This document shows, one piece after another, positions 13,201 to 22,628 of a stretch of 64,000 nt of DNA. Location: contig OZ246007.1 of the NCBI GenBank assembly GCA_965230515.1, positions 3,517,386 to 3,581,385 on the forward strand. The letters run 5' to 3'. The notes below the pieces were generated by a model. That model made no database searches, was not told where the DNA came from, and worked only from the letters and a program-made list of their open reading frames with translations. The stretch is from JAJFKB01 sp965230515 (GTDB taxonomy: Bacteria; Pseudomonadota; Gammaproteobacteria; Pseudomonadales; IMCC2047). Within the stretch, counting starts at the first letter, position 1. Every line of letters starts with the position of its first letter. The position numbers were made by a program, and so were the translations under genes.

Positions 13201-15783
13201 TTACAACTTCTTTAAATCATAGATTAATTGCAGGGCATCACGTGGAGTTAAGCTGTCCGGGTCAATGTCATTGAGTCGCTCGACTGCCGGATGCGGCTGA
13301 GAAGCGCTGAATAGGTCGGGCTGTTTGTTGGGGCTATTATCTATGTGCAACTTAAAACTGGCTTCGCTTTGTTCCAGTTCCGCCAGTTTTTGTTTGGCTT
13401 CCTGAATCACTTCATAGGGTACCCCTGCGAGTTGCGCCACCTGCAGGCCATAACTTTGGCTGGCCGGTCCAGCCTGTACCTTGTGCAGGAAAACAATATG
13501 ATCTTCATACTCGGTCGCATCCAGGTGGACATTGAGTGCCGTTGAAGCCACTTCTGGCAGGCTGGTTAGCTCAAAATAGTGAGTTGCAAACAGGGTATAG
13601 GGCTTTATTCTGGTGGCGAGGTGGTTCGCGCTTGACCAGGCCAGCGAAAGCCCGTCAAAGGTGCTGGTACCCCTGCCAACCTCATCCATCAGGATCAGGC
13701 TGTTGGATGTTGCATTGTGCAGAATGTTTGCGGTTTCTGTCATTTCAACCATAAAGGTTGAGCGGCCACCGGCCAGGTCATCTGACGAGCCCATGCGGGT
13801 GAAGATGCGATCAACAGGCCCCAGCACGACTTTATTTGCTGGCACATAGCTGCCTATGCACGCTAGTAAAACAATCAGTGCGGTCTGTCTCATATAGGTC
13901 GATTTACCGCCCATATTGGGTCCGGTAATGATCAACATTCGTCGCTCGTTGGACAGTTCTAGATCGTTCGGCACAAACGGTGTGTCCTGAAGCTGCTCTA
14001 CCACAATGTGTCGACCCTGCTCAATAGTGATGCCGGGATCCGTTGTTAATTGCGGTGCGGACAGGTTCAGGGTATCTGCCCTTTCTGCAAGGTTAACCAG
14101 AACATCCAGTTCAGCCAGTCCTGCAGCGGAATCCTGTAATGGACCTAGGTGCTCAGCCAGTTGTTCGATGAGTGCTTCATAGAGCATTTTTTCTCGTGCC
14201 AATGCGCGACTTTTGCTGCTCAGGGCTTTGTCTTCGAACTCTTTAAGCTCGGGTGTGATAAACCGTTCTGCATTTTTCAGCGTTTGACGGCGAATATAAT
14301 CCGCAGGGGCTTGTGCCGATTGTAGGCGGCTGATTTCGATATAGTAACCATGTACCCTGTTATATCCGACCTTGAGGGTGCTGATTCCGGTTCGCTCTTT
14401 CTCTCGGGTTTCCAGGTCAACGAGAAATTGCCCGGCATTTTCACTGAGCCCTCTGAGTTCATCAAGTTCGGCATCAAATCCGGCGGCTATTACGCCACCG
14501 TCCCGAATCACTACCGGCGGATTGTCAATAATCGCATCTGCCAATAGCTTTTCCAAAACCGGGAAACTACCGATGGTAGCGGCGAGCTCGGTTAATAGAG
14601 GTGCTTCCATTGCCGCAAGTAACTCAATAATACCGGGTAGCTGTATAAAGGCTTCTCGTAGTTTTAGCAAGTCTCTGGGGCGCGCTGACCTTAGTGCAAC
14701 CCGAGCCAGAATTCGCTCAATATCGCCTACCTGCTGTAACCCTTGATGCAGCGGTTCCCAGAGGTATCGGGCTAGCAGGTCTGCAACAGCCTGTTGTCGC
14801 TTTTTAAGCAGGGAATGATCGCATAAAGGTCTGTGAATCCATCTTGCCAATAGGCGACTGCCCATTGGAGTGGCCGTGCAATCCAGGACGGAAACCAGTG
14901 TCTTGTCCTTGCCTCCTGTAAGATTGGTATCCAGCTCGAGATTACGCCGTGTTGCGGCATCCAGAATAACGCTCTGTTCCCGGTGCTCAACACTGATACT
15001 ACGGATGTGGGGTAAAGCAGTACGCTGCGTATCACGCGCATATTGCAACAAACATCCGGCGGCCTGAAGTGCAACGGTCAATGTCTCGCAGCCAAAGCCG
15101 GCCAGATCCCTGGTGTTAAACTGTTGATTGAGTAGCCTTAGCGCGGTATCAGAATCAAAGTTCCAGGGTGGTTGTTTCCTCAAGCCAGGCCGGTCCGACC
15201 AGGTGGGATCCAGTTCTGATTCTTCATCGACCAGCAGTTCTGCAGGTCTGATTCGCTCAAGTTCACTCAGCAGGGCATCCGAACCGTTCACTTCAACAAC
15301 ATTGAATCGTCCGCTGCTGATATCGAGTACTGCAATACCGATCAGGCCTTGCCAGCCGGATTCTGTGTAGACAGCAGCCAGCAGGTTGTCACTCCGTTCG
15401 TCGAGGTAGGCATCGTCACTGAGTGTGCCCGGTGTAATGATGCGCACTACCTGTCTTTCAACGGGTCCTTTGGAGGAGGCAGGATCACCAATCTGCTCAC
15501 AGATGGCGATGGACTCTCCGGCGCGAACCAATTTGGCAATGTATGCGTCTGCCGAGTGATAGGGAATACCGGCCATCGGGATGGGTTGGCCTGCCGATTT
15601 GCCTCGCGCGGTTAACGTGATATCCATCAATGCGGCAGCTTTTTTTGCATCATCAAAGAATAGTTCGTAAAAATCTCCCATTCGATAAAACAGGAGTTCG
15701 TTTGCATGCTCCGCTTTTATTTTCAAATACTGCCGCATCATCGGCGTATGTTGTAGCTTTTTGTCGGTGGCTGCGGTTACCAT
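13201..15783 (-). CDS. mutS: DNA mismatch repair protein MutS
   Basis: Recognises base mismatches and small loops and recruits MutL. At 860 residues it is full length. The N-terminal mismatch-binding domain has the Phe-x-Glu motif in [15 protein letters not shown]. The ABC-type ATPase domain has the Walker [15 protein letters not shown], Walker B region [16 protein letters not shown] and the downstream ATHYFELT. The last ~60 residues are the dimer/tetramer-linked tail. It lies convergent to nothing and divergent from pncC, with 87 bases between the starts. Confidence 0.98.
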   Translation of the reverse strand: MVTAATDKKLQHTPMMRQYLKIKAEHANELLFYRMGDFYELFFDDAKKAAALMDITLTARGKSAGQPIPMAGIPYHSADAYIAKLVRAGESIAICEQIGDPASSKGPVERQVVRIITPGTLSDDAYLDERSDNLLAAVYTESGWQGLIGIAVLDISSGRFNVVEVNGSDALLSELERIRPAELLVDEESELDPTWSDRPGLRKQPPWNFDSDTALRLLNQQFNTRDLAGFGCETLTVALQAAGCLLQYARDTQRTALPHIRSISVEHREQSVILDAATRRNLELDTNLTGGKDKTLVSVLDCTATPMGSRLLARWIHRPLCDHSLLKKRQQAVADLLARYLWEPLHQGLQQVGDIERILARVALRSARPRDLLKLREAFIQLPGIIELLAAMEAPLLTELAATIGSFPVLEKLLADAIIDNPPVVIRDGGVIAAGFDAELDELRGLSENAGQFLVDLETREKERTGISTLKVGYNRVHGYYIEISRLQSAQAPADYIRRQTLKNAERFITPELKEFEDKALSSKSRALAREKMLYEALIEQLAEHLGPLQDSAAGLAELDVLVNLAERADTLNLSAPQLTTDPGITIEQGRHIVVEQLQDTPFVPNDLELSNERRMLIITGPNMGGKSTYMRQTALIVLLACIGSYVPANKVVLGPVDRIFTRMGSSDDLAGGRSTFMVEMTETANILHNATSNSLILMDEVGRGTSTFDGLSLAWSSANHLATRIKPYTLFATHYFELTSLPEVASTALNVHLDATEYEDHIVFLHKVQAGPASQSYGLQVAQLAGVPYEVIQEAKQKLAELEQSEASFKLHIDNSPNKQPDLFSASQPHPAVERLNDIDPDSLTPRDALQLIYDLKKL

Positions 15784-15870
15784 TATCAGTTGCTTCTGGT
15801 TTTCGAAAAGAAACCGATTTTACGTGATAAAGTGATCAGATATAAGCGCTAATTGGAGAACAGTTTCCAG

Positions 15871-16356
15871 ATGGATGAAATCAGTTCATTGGTAGAGCAA
15901 ACCGGAGTAGCGTTAATGGCTCGGGGAATGAAGATGGCCACAGCGGAGTCCTGTACGGGTGGGTGGATTGCCCAGCAGGCGACGGCGGTGTCCGGAAGTT
16001 CTGAGTGGTTTGATTGTGGGTTCATAAGCTATTCCAATGAAGCCAAGCAAACTATGTTGGGTGTGCAAAAGGCAACCCTGCTTGCCCATGGGGCGGTTAG
16101 TGAGGCGGTGGTGATTGAAATGGCTCGTGGTGCTGTTACCCGTTCGAATGCTGACGTGGCTGTTGCCGTCAGTGGCGTTGCCGGCCCGTCAGGCGGCACA
16201 AAAGATAAACCGGTTGGTATGGTATGGGTAGCCTGGGCCAGAGCGGATGGAGTTGGAGATAGCCGCTGTTTTCACTTTTCGGGTGATCGTCAACAGGTCC
16301 GGTGGAAAACCGTTGAAGCCGCATTTAAGGGCATTCTGGCCCTGTTGAAAAATTAG
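15871..16356 (+). CDS. pncC: Nicotinamide-nucleotide amidohydrolase PncC (CinA C-terminal domain)
   Basis: Deamidates NMN to nicotinate mononucleotide in the pyridine-nucleotide cycle. The single CinA_C domain covers the whole protein: TAESCTGGWIAQQATAVSGSSEWFDCGFISYSN, then GAVSE and AVSGVAGPSGGTKDKPVG. The ATG at 15871 (MDEISSL) is chosen over a TTG six codons upstream because the GGAG lies 12 bases before it and conserved sequence starts just after. The product is 161 residues. The pncC-recA-recX order is conserved in Pseudomonas and relatives. Confidence 0.95.
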   Translation: MDEISSLVEQTGVALMARGMKMATAESCTGGWIAQQATAVSGSSEWFDCGFISYSNEAKQTMLGVQKATLLAHGAVSEAVVIEMARGAVTRSNADVAVAVSGVAGPSGGTKDKPVGMVWVAWARADGVGDSRCFHFSGDRQQVRWKTVEAAFKGILALLKN

Positions 16357-16387
16357 TGCTTTGCGGACTGAATGAAGTATGAAATAA

Positions 16388-16407
16388 TACTGTTAATATA
16401 TACAGTA
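16388..16407 (+). promoter_or_regulatory. LexA (SOS) box upstream of recA
   Basis: TACTGTTAATATATACAGTA is a near-perfect 20-bp palindrome matching the gammaproteobacterial consensus TACTG-TATATATATA-CAGTA, with the CTGT-N8-ACAG core at 16390-16405. It lies 51 bases before the recA start, where it would overlap the promoter. Confidence 0.95.
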
Positions 16408-16457
16408 CTGTCAGCGTTTGTATTCTTAAGATCAATCAACATGAAAGAGGTGAACTA

Positions 16458-17489
16458 ATGGACGAAAACAAGAAGCGGGCACTTGATATGGCATTGTCGC
16501 AGATTGACCGCCAGTTTGGTAAAGGTTCGGTGATGCGTATGGGCGATCAGGAGCGACAGGATGTCCCCTCTATTTCAACAGGTTCTTTGGGTTTGGATGT
16601 TGCGCTGGGTATCGGGGGATTACCGAAAGGCCGAATCGTTGAGATTTATGGGCCGGAATCATCTGGTAAAACAACTTTGACATTACAGGTGGTAGCGGAA
16701 GCGCAGAAAGCGGGAGGTACCACGGCTTTTATTGATGCTGAGCATGCATTGGATCCTCTTTATGCAGAAAAGATAGGCGTCAATGTCGATGACCTGCTGG
16801 TATCGCAGCCGGATACTGGCGAGCAGGCTTTGGAAATTGCTGATATGCTGGTGCGATCGGGCGCGGTTGATGTGTTGGTGATCGACTCGGTGGCAGCGCT
16901 GACACCCAAAGCAGAGATCGAAGGAGATATGGGTGACTCTCATATGGGCTTGCAGGCAAGGCTGATGTCTCAGGCACTGCGAAAAATAACCGGTAACGTC
17001 AAACGTTCCAATTGTCTGGTGATTTTTATCAACCAGATCAGGATGAAAATCGGTGTGATGTTTGGTAACCCGGAAACTACAACCGGTGGTAATGCTTTGA
17101 AGTTTTATTCTTCTGTACGTCTGGATATCCGTCGTATTGGCTCGATCAAGGAGGGTGATGAAGTCGTCGGTAATGAAACCAGGGTTAAGGTGGTAAAGAA
17201 CAAGATGGCGCCGCCCTTTAAGCAGGCCGAGTTTCAGATTATGTATGGCAAAGGTATATATCGTCTCGGGGAGTTGATTGATCTGGGTGTCAAGCAGGGC
17301 CTGGTGGAAAAATCAGGGGCTTGGTACGCCTATGGTGGTAATAAAATAGGACAGGGTAAAGCCAATGCTGCGAGATTTCTGGAAGAAAACCCTGATGTAG
17401 CCGAGCAGATAGAATCAAAAATCCGGACTGCATTACTGGGAGATGTGCCCGGTCAAAAAGAAACGGACGCACTTGAGGCAGAAGTCTGA
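16458..17489 (+). CDS. recA: Recombinase A
   Basis: ATP-dependent strand-exchange protein and co-protease for LexA. The 343 residues contain the Walker [11 protein letters not shown], the Walker B region [10 protein letters not shown], the L1/L2 DNA-binding loops around [18 protein letters not shown] and [15 protein letters not shown], and an acidic C-terminal tail. The ATG follows AGAGGTG. It is controlled by the LexA box at 16388-16407. recX follows immediately, so part of the transcript should read through, which fits RecX acting as a RecA modulator. Confidence 0.99.
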   Translation: MDENKKRALDMALSQIDRQFGKGSVMRMGDQERQDVPSISTGSLGLDVALGIGGLPKGRIVEIYGPESSGKTTLTLQVVAEAQKAGGTTAFIDAEHALDPLYAEKIGVNVDDLLVSQPDTGEQALEIADMLVRSGAVDVLVIDSVAALTPKAEIEGDMGDSHMGLQARLMSQALRKITGNVKRSNCLVIFINQIRMKIGVMFGNPETTTGGNALKFYSSVRLDIRRIGSIKEGDEVVGNETRVKVVKNKMAPPFKQAEFQIMYGKGIYRLGELIDLGVKQGLVEKSGAWYAYGGNKIGQGKANAARFLEENPDVAEQIESKIRTALLGDVPGQKETDALEAEV

Positions 17490-17533
17490 GCAGAAAGTCC
17501 CTGGAAAAAACTTCAGAGATAAGGCGTGCCGCT

Positions 17534-17956
17534 ATGGATCTGCTGGCACGTCGCGAGCACTCGCGCTTCGAACTGGAGAATAAGCTGCAGCAGCGCGTTG
17601 CAAACTCAACAGTTCTGGCTGAGGTGCTTGACCAGCTGTCAAAGGAGCGCTTGCTGAGCGATGAGCGCTTCTGTGAGGCTTATGCGTATTACCGCAAAAA
17701 CAGAGGTTTTGGCCCAGTACGTATCAAGGCAGAATTGAAAGCCAGGGGCGTTGACGAGCATCTGATCAGTGATTGCCTCAATGAGTACAAAGGTGATTGG
17801 CTGGGGGTTACGGTAGAGCTGATTAAGAAGAAGTATGGTGATACGCTGGAAATGGATGTTCAGTCACAGGCAAGGAGGCAACGTTTTTTATCTCAAAGGG
17901 GGTTCACCTTTGATCAGATAAAAAGAGCTATAGCGGAGTTGACCCGTCAAGAATAA
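17534..17956 (+). CDS. recX: Regulatory protein RecX (N-terminus probably starts upstream of the first ATG)
   Basis: Inhibits RecA filament extension. The family core is LLARREHSRFELENKLQQR, then RFCEAYAYYRKNRGFGPVRIKAEL and a third three-helix repeat at the C-terminus. From the ATG at 17534 the product is 140 residues, but the frame remains open upstream to a stop at 17474. The codons just before the ATG read E-I-R-R-A-A, matching the conserved (V/I)RRAAMDLL of relatives. No ATG, GTG or TTG exists in that extension; CTG codons lie at 17486 (with GAGGC upstream) and 17501. The true start may therefore be non-standard and may overlap the recA stop. Confidence 0.9.
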   Translation: MDLLARREHSRFELENKLQQRVANSTVLAEVLDQLSKERLLSDERFCEAYAYYRKNRGFGPVRIKAELKARGVDEHLISDCLNEYKGDWLGVTVELIKKKYGDTLEMDVQSQARRQRFLSQRGFTFDQIKRAIAELTRQE

Positions 17957-18010
17957 GTCGTTGATGCGAGGGGCCGGCAACGCTGGACCGGGAAGGGGTT
18001 GAGGATAGCA

Positions 18011-18880
18011 ATGAGACTGGCATTTATTGGATTGGGAGTGATGGGTTTTCCCATGGCCGGACACCTGTTGAAAGCAGGACATGAAGTGGTTGTCTATAAC
18101 AGGACGTACCGTCGTGCTGAACAATGGGTGGAGCAGTGGGGTGGGCGAATGGAGATGACGCCAGCCGATGCTGCGCAAAACGCAGAACTTATATTTGCCT
18201 GTGTTGGCAATGACCAGGATTTGGAGAGTGTGACTCTGGGCAAGCAGGGTGCGTTTGAAGGTATGTCTGCCGGATCACTTTTTGTGGATCATACGACGGC
18301 CTCTGCGGATATCGCCCGTCGGTTATTTGAGGCTGCTCGTGATAGGGGCTGCTCATTTATGGATGCGCCTGTTTCTGGTGGCCAGGCGGGTGCTGAGTTG
18401 GGTAAGTTGGCTATTATGGTTGGAGGAGATCCGGAAGATTTCAAGCGAGCGGAACCAGTTCTCTCCTGTTACGCCAAATCGATAAAGCTAATGGGTGGTG
18501 TGGGCTCCGGGCAATTAACTAAAATGGTTAATCAAATCTGTATCGCTGGATTGCTTCAGGGGTTGTCGGAAGGGCTAAACTTTGCCGACGCGGTTGGTTT
18601 GGATGGGCAGCAGGTAGTGGATGTTATTTCCAAAGGAGCGGCACAATCCTGGCAGATGGAAAACCGGTCATCGACGATGCTGGCAGATGAGTTTGAATTT
18701 GGTTTTGCCGTGGACTGGATGCGCAAGGATTTAGCCATCGCAATGGCAGAGGCAAAACAAGTCAATGCGCCACTCCCTGTGACCGAAATTGTTGATGGTT
18801 TTTATCAGGAAGTACAGGCGATGGGTGGGGGCCGATGGGATACTTCAAGTCTTATCGCGCGATTGCGTGGTAAAAAATAG
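18011..18880 (+). CDS. NAD(P)-dependent beta-hydroxyacid dehydrogenase (3-hydroxyisobutyrate dehydrogenase family)
   Basis: The N-terminal Rossmann fold is FIGLGVMGFPMAGHLLKAGH, the substrate-binding motif is FMDAPVSGGQAGA, and the catalytic lysine lies in GQLTKMVNQICIAG. The 289 residues are full length. It oxidises a small beta-hydroxyacid such as 3-hydroxyisobutyrate, tartronate semialdehyde or a relative; the sequence does not reveal which. The ATG at 18011 has GAGGA five bases before it; an earlier TTG at 17999 is less likely. It stands alone between recX and a MATE gene, without valine- or glycerate-pathway partners. Confidence 0.9.
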   Translation: MRLAFIGLGVMGFPMAGHLLKAGHEVVVYNRTYRRAEQWVEQWGGRMEMTPADAAQNAELIFACVGNDQDLESVTLGKQGAFEGMSAGSLFVDHTTASADIARRLFEAARDRGCSFMDAPVSGGQAGAELGKLAIMVGGDPEDFKRAEPVLSCYAKSIKLMGGVGSGQLTKMVNQICIAGLLQGLSEGLNFADAVGLDGQQVVDVISKGAAQSWQMENRSSTMLADEFEFGFAVDWMRKDLAIAMAEAKQVNAPLPVTEIVDGFYQEVQAMGGGRWDTSSLIARLRGKK

Positions 18881-19127
18881 TTGTTCATTTCTGGGGTTTA
18901 ATTCCGGTTTAATGGCGTGCTGATTGACCAGATGATGTGCAAACCGAACAGTACGCCGGTTAAAGGTATGGAAACAATAAAAGAATTTTGAGTCTACATT
19001 CTTTCGTTGACGGTTGTTACAGGAGCAACCCCCCTGGTGGTCGGCATTCCTGATTAGCAATACCTTTTGCAATGCCCGGCGTAGCGTCCATGGTGTGTTC
19101 AATGGTACTGTAAGCATTTATAGTGGT

Positions 19128-20567
19128 TTGTCGGGCAGAAGACATAAACAGGTTGTAGCGGTTATCAAACATAAAAGACATAAAAGAACAGAGGCGATTA
19201 CTTCACAGCCAATCGGTCCGCTGATGTTCAGGCTCACTGTTCCCATGATTTTTGGAATGGTTTCGATGGTGATGCTGGGTATTGTTGATACTTTCTTTAT
19301 CAGTATGCTGGGTACGCATGAGTTGGCAGCGGTCAGTTTTGCTCAACCTGTTGCCAACACCGTGATCAGCGTAGCTTTGGGGTTGGGGATGTCGCTGGGA
19401 GCATTGGTCTCCCGTCTTATTGGGGAAAAGAAGCACAAACAGGCTGCTCGGTTGATTACCGATGCAAATATTATATCGGCTATCATTGCAGTCACCATAG
19501 CCGCAACAGGAATTATGATCATTGATCCGCTGTTTACGGCTTTGGGAGCAACCAAGGAGGTGCTGCCTTTCATCAGAAGCTATATGAATATCTGGTTTAT
19601 CGCGGCGCCAATGTGGATGTTGACCATGATCGGTAATAATGCGTTGAGGGCGATTGGGGATATCAAGCTTTCTGCGCTGATTATGACACTGCTTTCGCTT
19701 TTGAATCTGATATTTGATCCCCTGCTCATTTTTGGCATTGGCCCTTTTCCGGAACTGGGTGTGGCTGGAGCTTCGTTAGCGACGCTGATTGCCTGCTCAG
19801 TCGCTTGGCTTTGTTCGATTAGCGTACTTGGTTTCAGAGAAAAACTGCTTCAATTCTGCCGACCGAGACTTTCGCATTTAATTCCCAATTGGAAGGAATT
19901 GTTCAAGATTGCAGTGCCTTCGGTAGCCGCTAATATTATGACGCCACTTGCAGCATCAATATTGACGGCTATGATAGCCCGTTTTGGTCTTGAAGCGGTT
20001 GCCGGGTTTGGTGTCGGGGCGCGTATCGAGTTTTTTAGCTTAATGGTTGTATTTGCGCTTTCATCGACGCTGCCTATGTTTATTGGTCAAAATCTTGGTG
20101 CGGGTAAACCGGAAAGGGTCTATTCGGCGATGATGGGCTGCCTCAAATTTTCACTGCTTTTCCAGGCGCTTGTATACGCGCTGTTGCTACTAGCCGCGCC
20201 TGCGATCGCTGCTACTTTCAGTGATAACGCTGAGGTGGACCGTGTTATACGCCTTTTCCTAATGATCCTGCCGCTAACCTATGGAGCACATGCTGTCGTT
20301 ATTTTGGTCATGGTGTCGCTAAATGTGCTAAGGAGGCCGCGTACCGCATTGGTTACCACCAGTGTAAGATTGTTATGCCTTTATCTGCCGCTGGCATATC
20401 TGGGTTCTATTTGGTGGGGTGTTATAGGTATTTTTATCGGTGCTGCAACGGGAAATATTATTGCTGGTGTAATTGCCTACGGAATTATCAAAAGAGTATT
20501 GGCGTCACAGGGTATCTCTGCAGATTATCACACTAAATTGGAGACGGTGTCACAGTTAAAACCGTGA
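19128..20567 (+). CDS. MATE family efflux transporter
   Basis: A twelve-helix multidrug and toxin extrusion protein driven by Na+ or H+. The family start region ITSQPIGPLMFRLTVPMIFGMVSMVMLGIVDTFFI and the repeat in the second half (GVGARIEFFSLMVVFALSSTLPMFIGQNLGAGKPER; 36 residues spread over about 320-355) are typical. The start is uncertain: the frame is open from a TTG at 19014, the TTG at 19128 gives about 479 residues, and the only ATG before conserved sequence (19224) would cut into helix 1. The gene is monocistronic and closed by a long hairpin. Substrate cannot be told. Confidence 0.88.
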   Translation: MSGRRHKQVVAVIKHKRHKRTEAITSQPIGPLMFRLTVPMIFGMVSMVMLGIVDTFFISMLGTHELAAVSFAQPVANTVISVALGLGMSLGALVSRLIGEKKHKQAARLITDANIISAIIAVTIAATGIMIIDPLFTALGATKEVLPFIRSYMNIWFIAAPMWMLTMIGNNALRAIGDIKLSALIMTLLSLLNLIFDPLLIFGIGPFPELGVAGASLATLIACSVAWLCSISVLGFREKLLQFCRPRLSHLIPNWKELFKIAVPSVAANIMTPLAASILTAMIARFGLEAVAGFGVGARIEFFSLMVVFALSSTLPMFIGQNLGAGKPERVYSAMMGCLKFSLLFQALVYALLLLAAPAIAATFSDNAEVDRVIRLFLMILPLTYGAHAVVILVMVSLNVLRRPRTALVTTSVRLLCLYLPLAYLGSIWWGVIGIFIGAATGNIIAGVIAYGIIKRVLASQGISADYHTKLETVSQLKP

Positions 20568-20575
20568 GTTGTATG

Positions 20576-20603
20576 CACCCACTCGAGACTGGCCGAGTGG
20601 GTG
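20576..20603. terminator. Hairpin between convergent MATE and UbiD-family genes
   Basis: Perfect ten-base stem CACCCACTCG / CGAGTGGGTG (20576-20585 and 20594-20603) with an eight-base loop, nine bases after the MATE stop. No strong T run follows on the plus strand, so it is a probable but not classic terminator that may serve both strands. Confidence 0.65.
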
Positions 20604-20643
20604 TGGTTAAGTTCTGAAGAGTCCTTACGCCCGTTTCGTTTTA

Positions 20644-22011
20644 TTATGCTCCCTCGATATCAAATGCTGACAGGTCAACATCCGCCATGGTGGCTCGTTT
20701 GAATTTGTCAGGGCGAGGCAGGCGCACGGTAGCATCAATACCCATGCGGCACCATTTATCATCTTCAACCATTGGATTCAGTCTGTGGCCGATGGCATCC
20801 GGTATTTTTAACAAATCAGTTTCAAAGCAACAGCGTGTTGCAACTGCCCAGTCCACATCTGCAACATTGTAAATATCGACATCGGTATCAACCACGGTCA
20901 CAGTTTTTACGAAGGCCAGTGAAACAAAAGCCGCCATCATGGCGTTACGCTGACTACCCTCAAACTTTTTGTCAATCTGTACAACCAGATGGTAGGGTAC
21001 GCTGCCATCGGAAAAATGTACGGCTGTGACTTCGGGTACCAGACTTCTGATTTTCTCAAACGCCCCTGATCCCGCAATAATGCCATACGCATTACCTACC
21101 TCTTTGCCAGAGAGTATTGAGTGGAATACCGGGGTCTCCCTGCGGGTGATGGCTGTTGCTTCAAAGACCCAGCGGGCTTCACGTTCGGCATAGTATCCTG
21201 TTACTTCGGCATAGGGGCCTTCCTGTTCGCGAATTTCCGGAAGAATTTTACCTTCGATAACGAACTGTGCGTTGGCTATGCCTTCAACGGCAACCGTTTG
21301 GCTTTCAATCAGTTCTACGGGCGCTCCTCTTAATTGACTTGCAATACCTAGCTCATCCATTTCGAGAGCCGCTGCGGAAGCGGGTACGGCACCTGCCATG
21401 CATACGGGAAAATCAACGCCATTATTGACGGTGATTTCCAGCGGAACTCCTTTGGCTTCGGCTCGTTTGTAATAGTCCATCAGGTGTCCCAATTCCTCCA
21501 GCAACAGGGTCATTCTATTTTCACCGGTCAGCATCATGCGGTGAATGGACAGATTTCTGACTCCGGTGTCAGGGTCTTTGGCAATGACCACGCTCGAGGT
21601 CAGATAGCGGCCACCGTCACCTTCGGCATGATGGGGAATCGGTAGTTGAGTCAGGTCGGGTTTTAACTCTATTACTTCGTTGGCCGGTCCCTGTTTCAAA
21701 ACAACCGGATCCATGGGTGACTGATGCCACGCCTTGATGCCATCAGCCAACACAAAGGGGAGTTTGGCGCTGTTCGTACCAAAAAATTTTGCCATCATAT
21801 CCCTATTCCAATAGAGGCCGATCAGCACGGGGTAAGGATGTCCCCTGACGTTTTCAAACAGAATTGCCTTGCCGCCCTCGAACTTTTTGGCTATACCTGC
21901 GAGTTCGCAGACTGGGTTGACTTCGCTTTTAACACGGATGAGATGGTTGTTTTGTTCCAGATAATCGATATAGGACTGAATATCTATCAAATTTCTTTGT
22001 GCTAGGTCCAT
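20644..22011 (-). CDS. UbiD family (prenylated-FMN) decarboxylase
   Basis: A 455-residue member of the UbiD superfamily, which decarboxylates or carboxylates aromatic and unsaturated acids using prenylated FMN. The catalytic Arg lies in NLSIHRMML and the Glu pair in EGPYAEVTGYY, as in Fdc1/UbiD. The sequence is shorter than, and distinct from, housekeeping UbiD (~490 residues), and resembles the catabolic branch, for example hydroxybenzoate-type decarboxylases. No ubiX-like prenyltransferase lies nearby, so the cofactor would come from elsewhere in the genome. It is a single gene with a 293-base upstream region. The substrate is unknown. Confidence 0.88.
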   Translation of the reverse strand: MDLAQRNLIDIQSYIDYLEQNNHLIRVKSEVNPVCELAGIAKKFEGGKAILFENVRGHPYPVLIGLYWNRDMMAKFFGTNSAKLPFVLADGIKAWHQSPMDPVVLKQGPANEVIELKPDLTQLPIPHHAEGDGGRYLTSSVVIAKDPDTGVRNLSIHRMMLTGENRMTLLLEELGHLMDYYKRAEAKGVPLEITVNNGVDFPVCMAGAVPASAAALEMDELGIASQLRGAPVELIESQTVAVEGIANAQFVIEGKILPEIREQEGPYAEVTGYYAEREARWVFEATAITRRETPVFHSILSGKEVGNAYGIIAGSGAFEKIRSLVPEVTAVHFSDGSVPYHLVVQIDKKFEGSQRNAMMAAFVSLAFVKTVTVVDTDVDIYNVADVDWAVATRCCFETDLLKIPDAIGHRLNPMVEDDKWCRMGIDATVRLPRPDKFKRATMADVDLSAFDIEGA

Positions 22012-22304
22012 TTTGTTTTCCTGTGCTACCTGAATAGCCGGGGGTCATATTTATTCGCAATGCTCACCGGCTTGTTGGATTTGGGTGACTGGTAAAAACT
22101 TGTCAATTACACAGTCGACCAGTTGACACCAAATTGATTAATAAGGGTTTTATCCAGTGGGGCGAGTATACATAAATTCGAACTATACCCGCTATGCCTA
22201 AAGTGTAGCGATTTTCGAATAGATGATGGGGCGGCGTCCCCGGTGTTAAAACCATTCGATATTATTTCAGAGTTCGATGGTTTCCATAGGTAACTCTGGC
22301 TGAG

Positions 22305-22586
22305 TCAAAGGTTACTAAGGATATCTGGCAGCGCGTTATCCTGGTTAACCAGACTTTCCTTGGTTGATTTAGGTAGTTTTTTAATATGACTCTCGGCTTT
22401 GAGGGCGCAGCTTCTGGTGCCGACCGGAGCTGACCACTCCAGTTTTAGCGGGCCTTTACCTTTAAGGTACTTTGCGCCTTTGCGACCTCCTGCCTGATGT
22501 TCGGAAAAACGCCTTTGAACATCAGTCGTGATACCGGTGTATAGACTACCATCAGCGCTACGAATGATATAGACGAACCACTGCAT
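22305..22586 (-). CDS. GIY-YIG nuclease family protein (YhbQ type)
   Basis: A 93-residue single GIY-YIG domain. The motif appears as VYIIRSADGSLYTGIT, followed by the conserved Arg in DVQRRFSEHQAGGRKGAKYLKGKGPLKLEW and a Glu in the helix ALKAESHIKKL. Small proteins of this type (YhbQ, UPF0213) have been proposed to act on DNA ends or in RNA/DNA repair, but the role is not settled. It is followed on the same strand by the GGDEF gene's tail at a distance, and no operon partner is evident. Confidence 0.88.
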   Translation of the reverse strand: MQWFVYIIRSADGSLYTGITTDVQRRFSEHQAGGRKGAKYLKGKGPLKLEWSAPVGTRSCALKAESHIKKLPKSTKESLVNQDNALPDILSNL

Positions 22587-22628
22587 TATGATAAAAACAG
22601 CATCTTTGTTAGGGCCAGTTATCAGGGC

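Noticed and set aside
13345..15827. Several long plus-strand ORFs opposite mutS
   Set aside because: They are antisense frames of a highly conserved gene and encode no recognisable protein.
22012..22304. Search for a hidden gene or RNA in the 293-base gap before the UbiD gene
   Set aside because: Only weak, imperfect inverted repeats (GGGG/CCCC near 22230 and CCATTCGA/TCGATGG near 22255-22280) are present; no coding frame or convincing fold.
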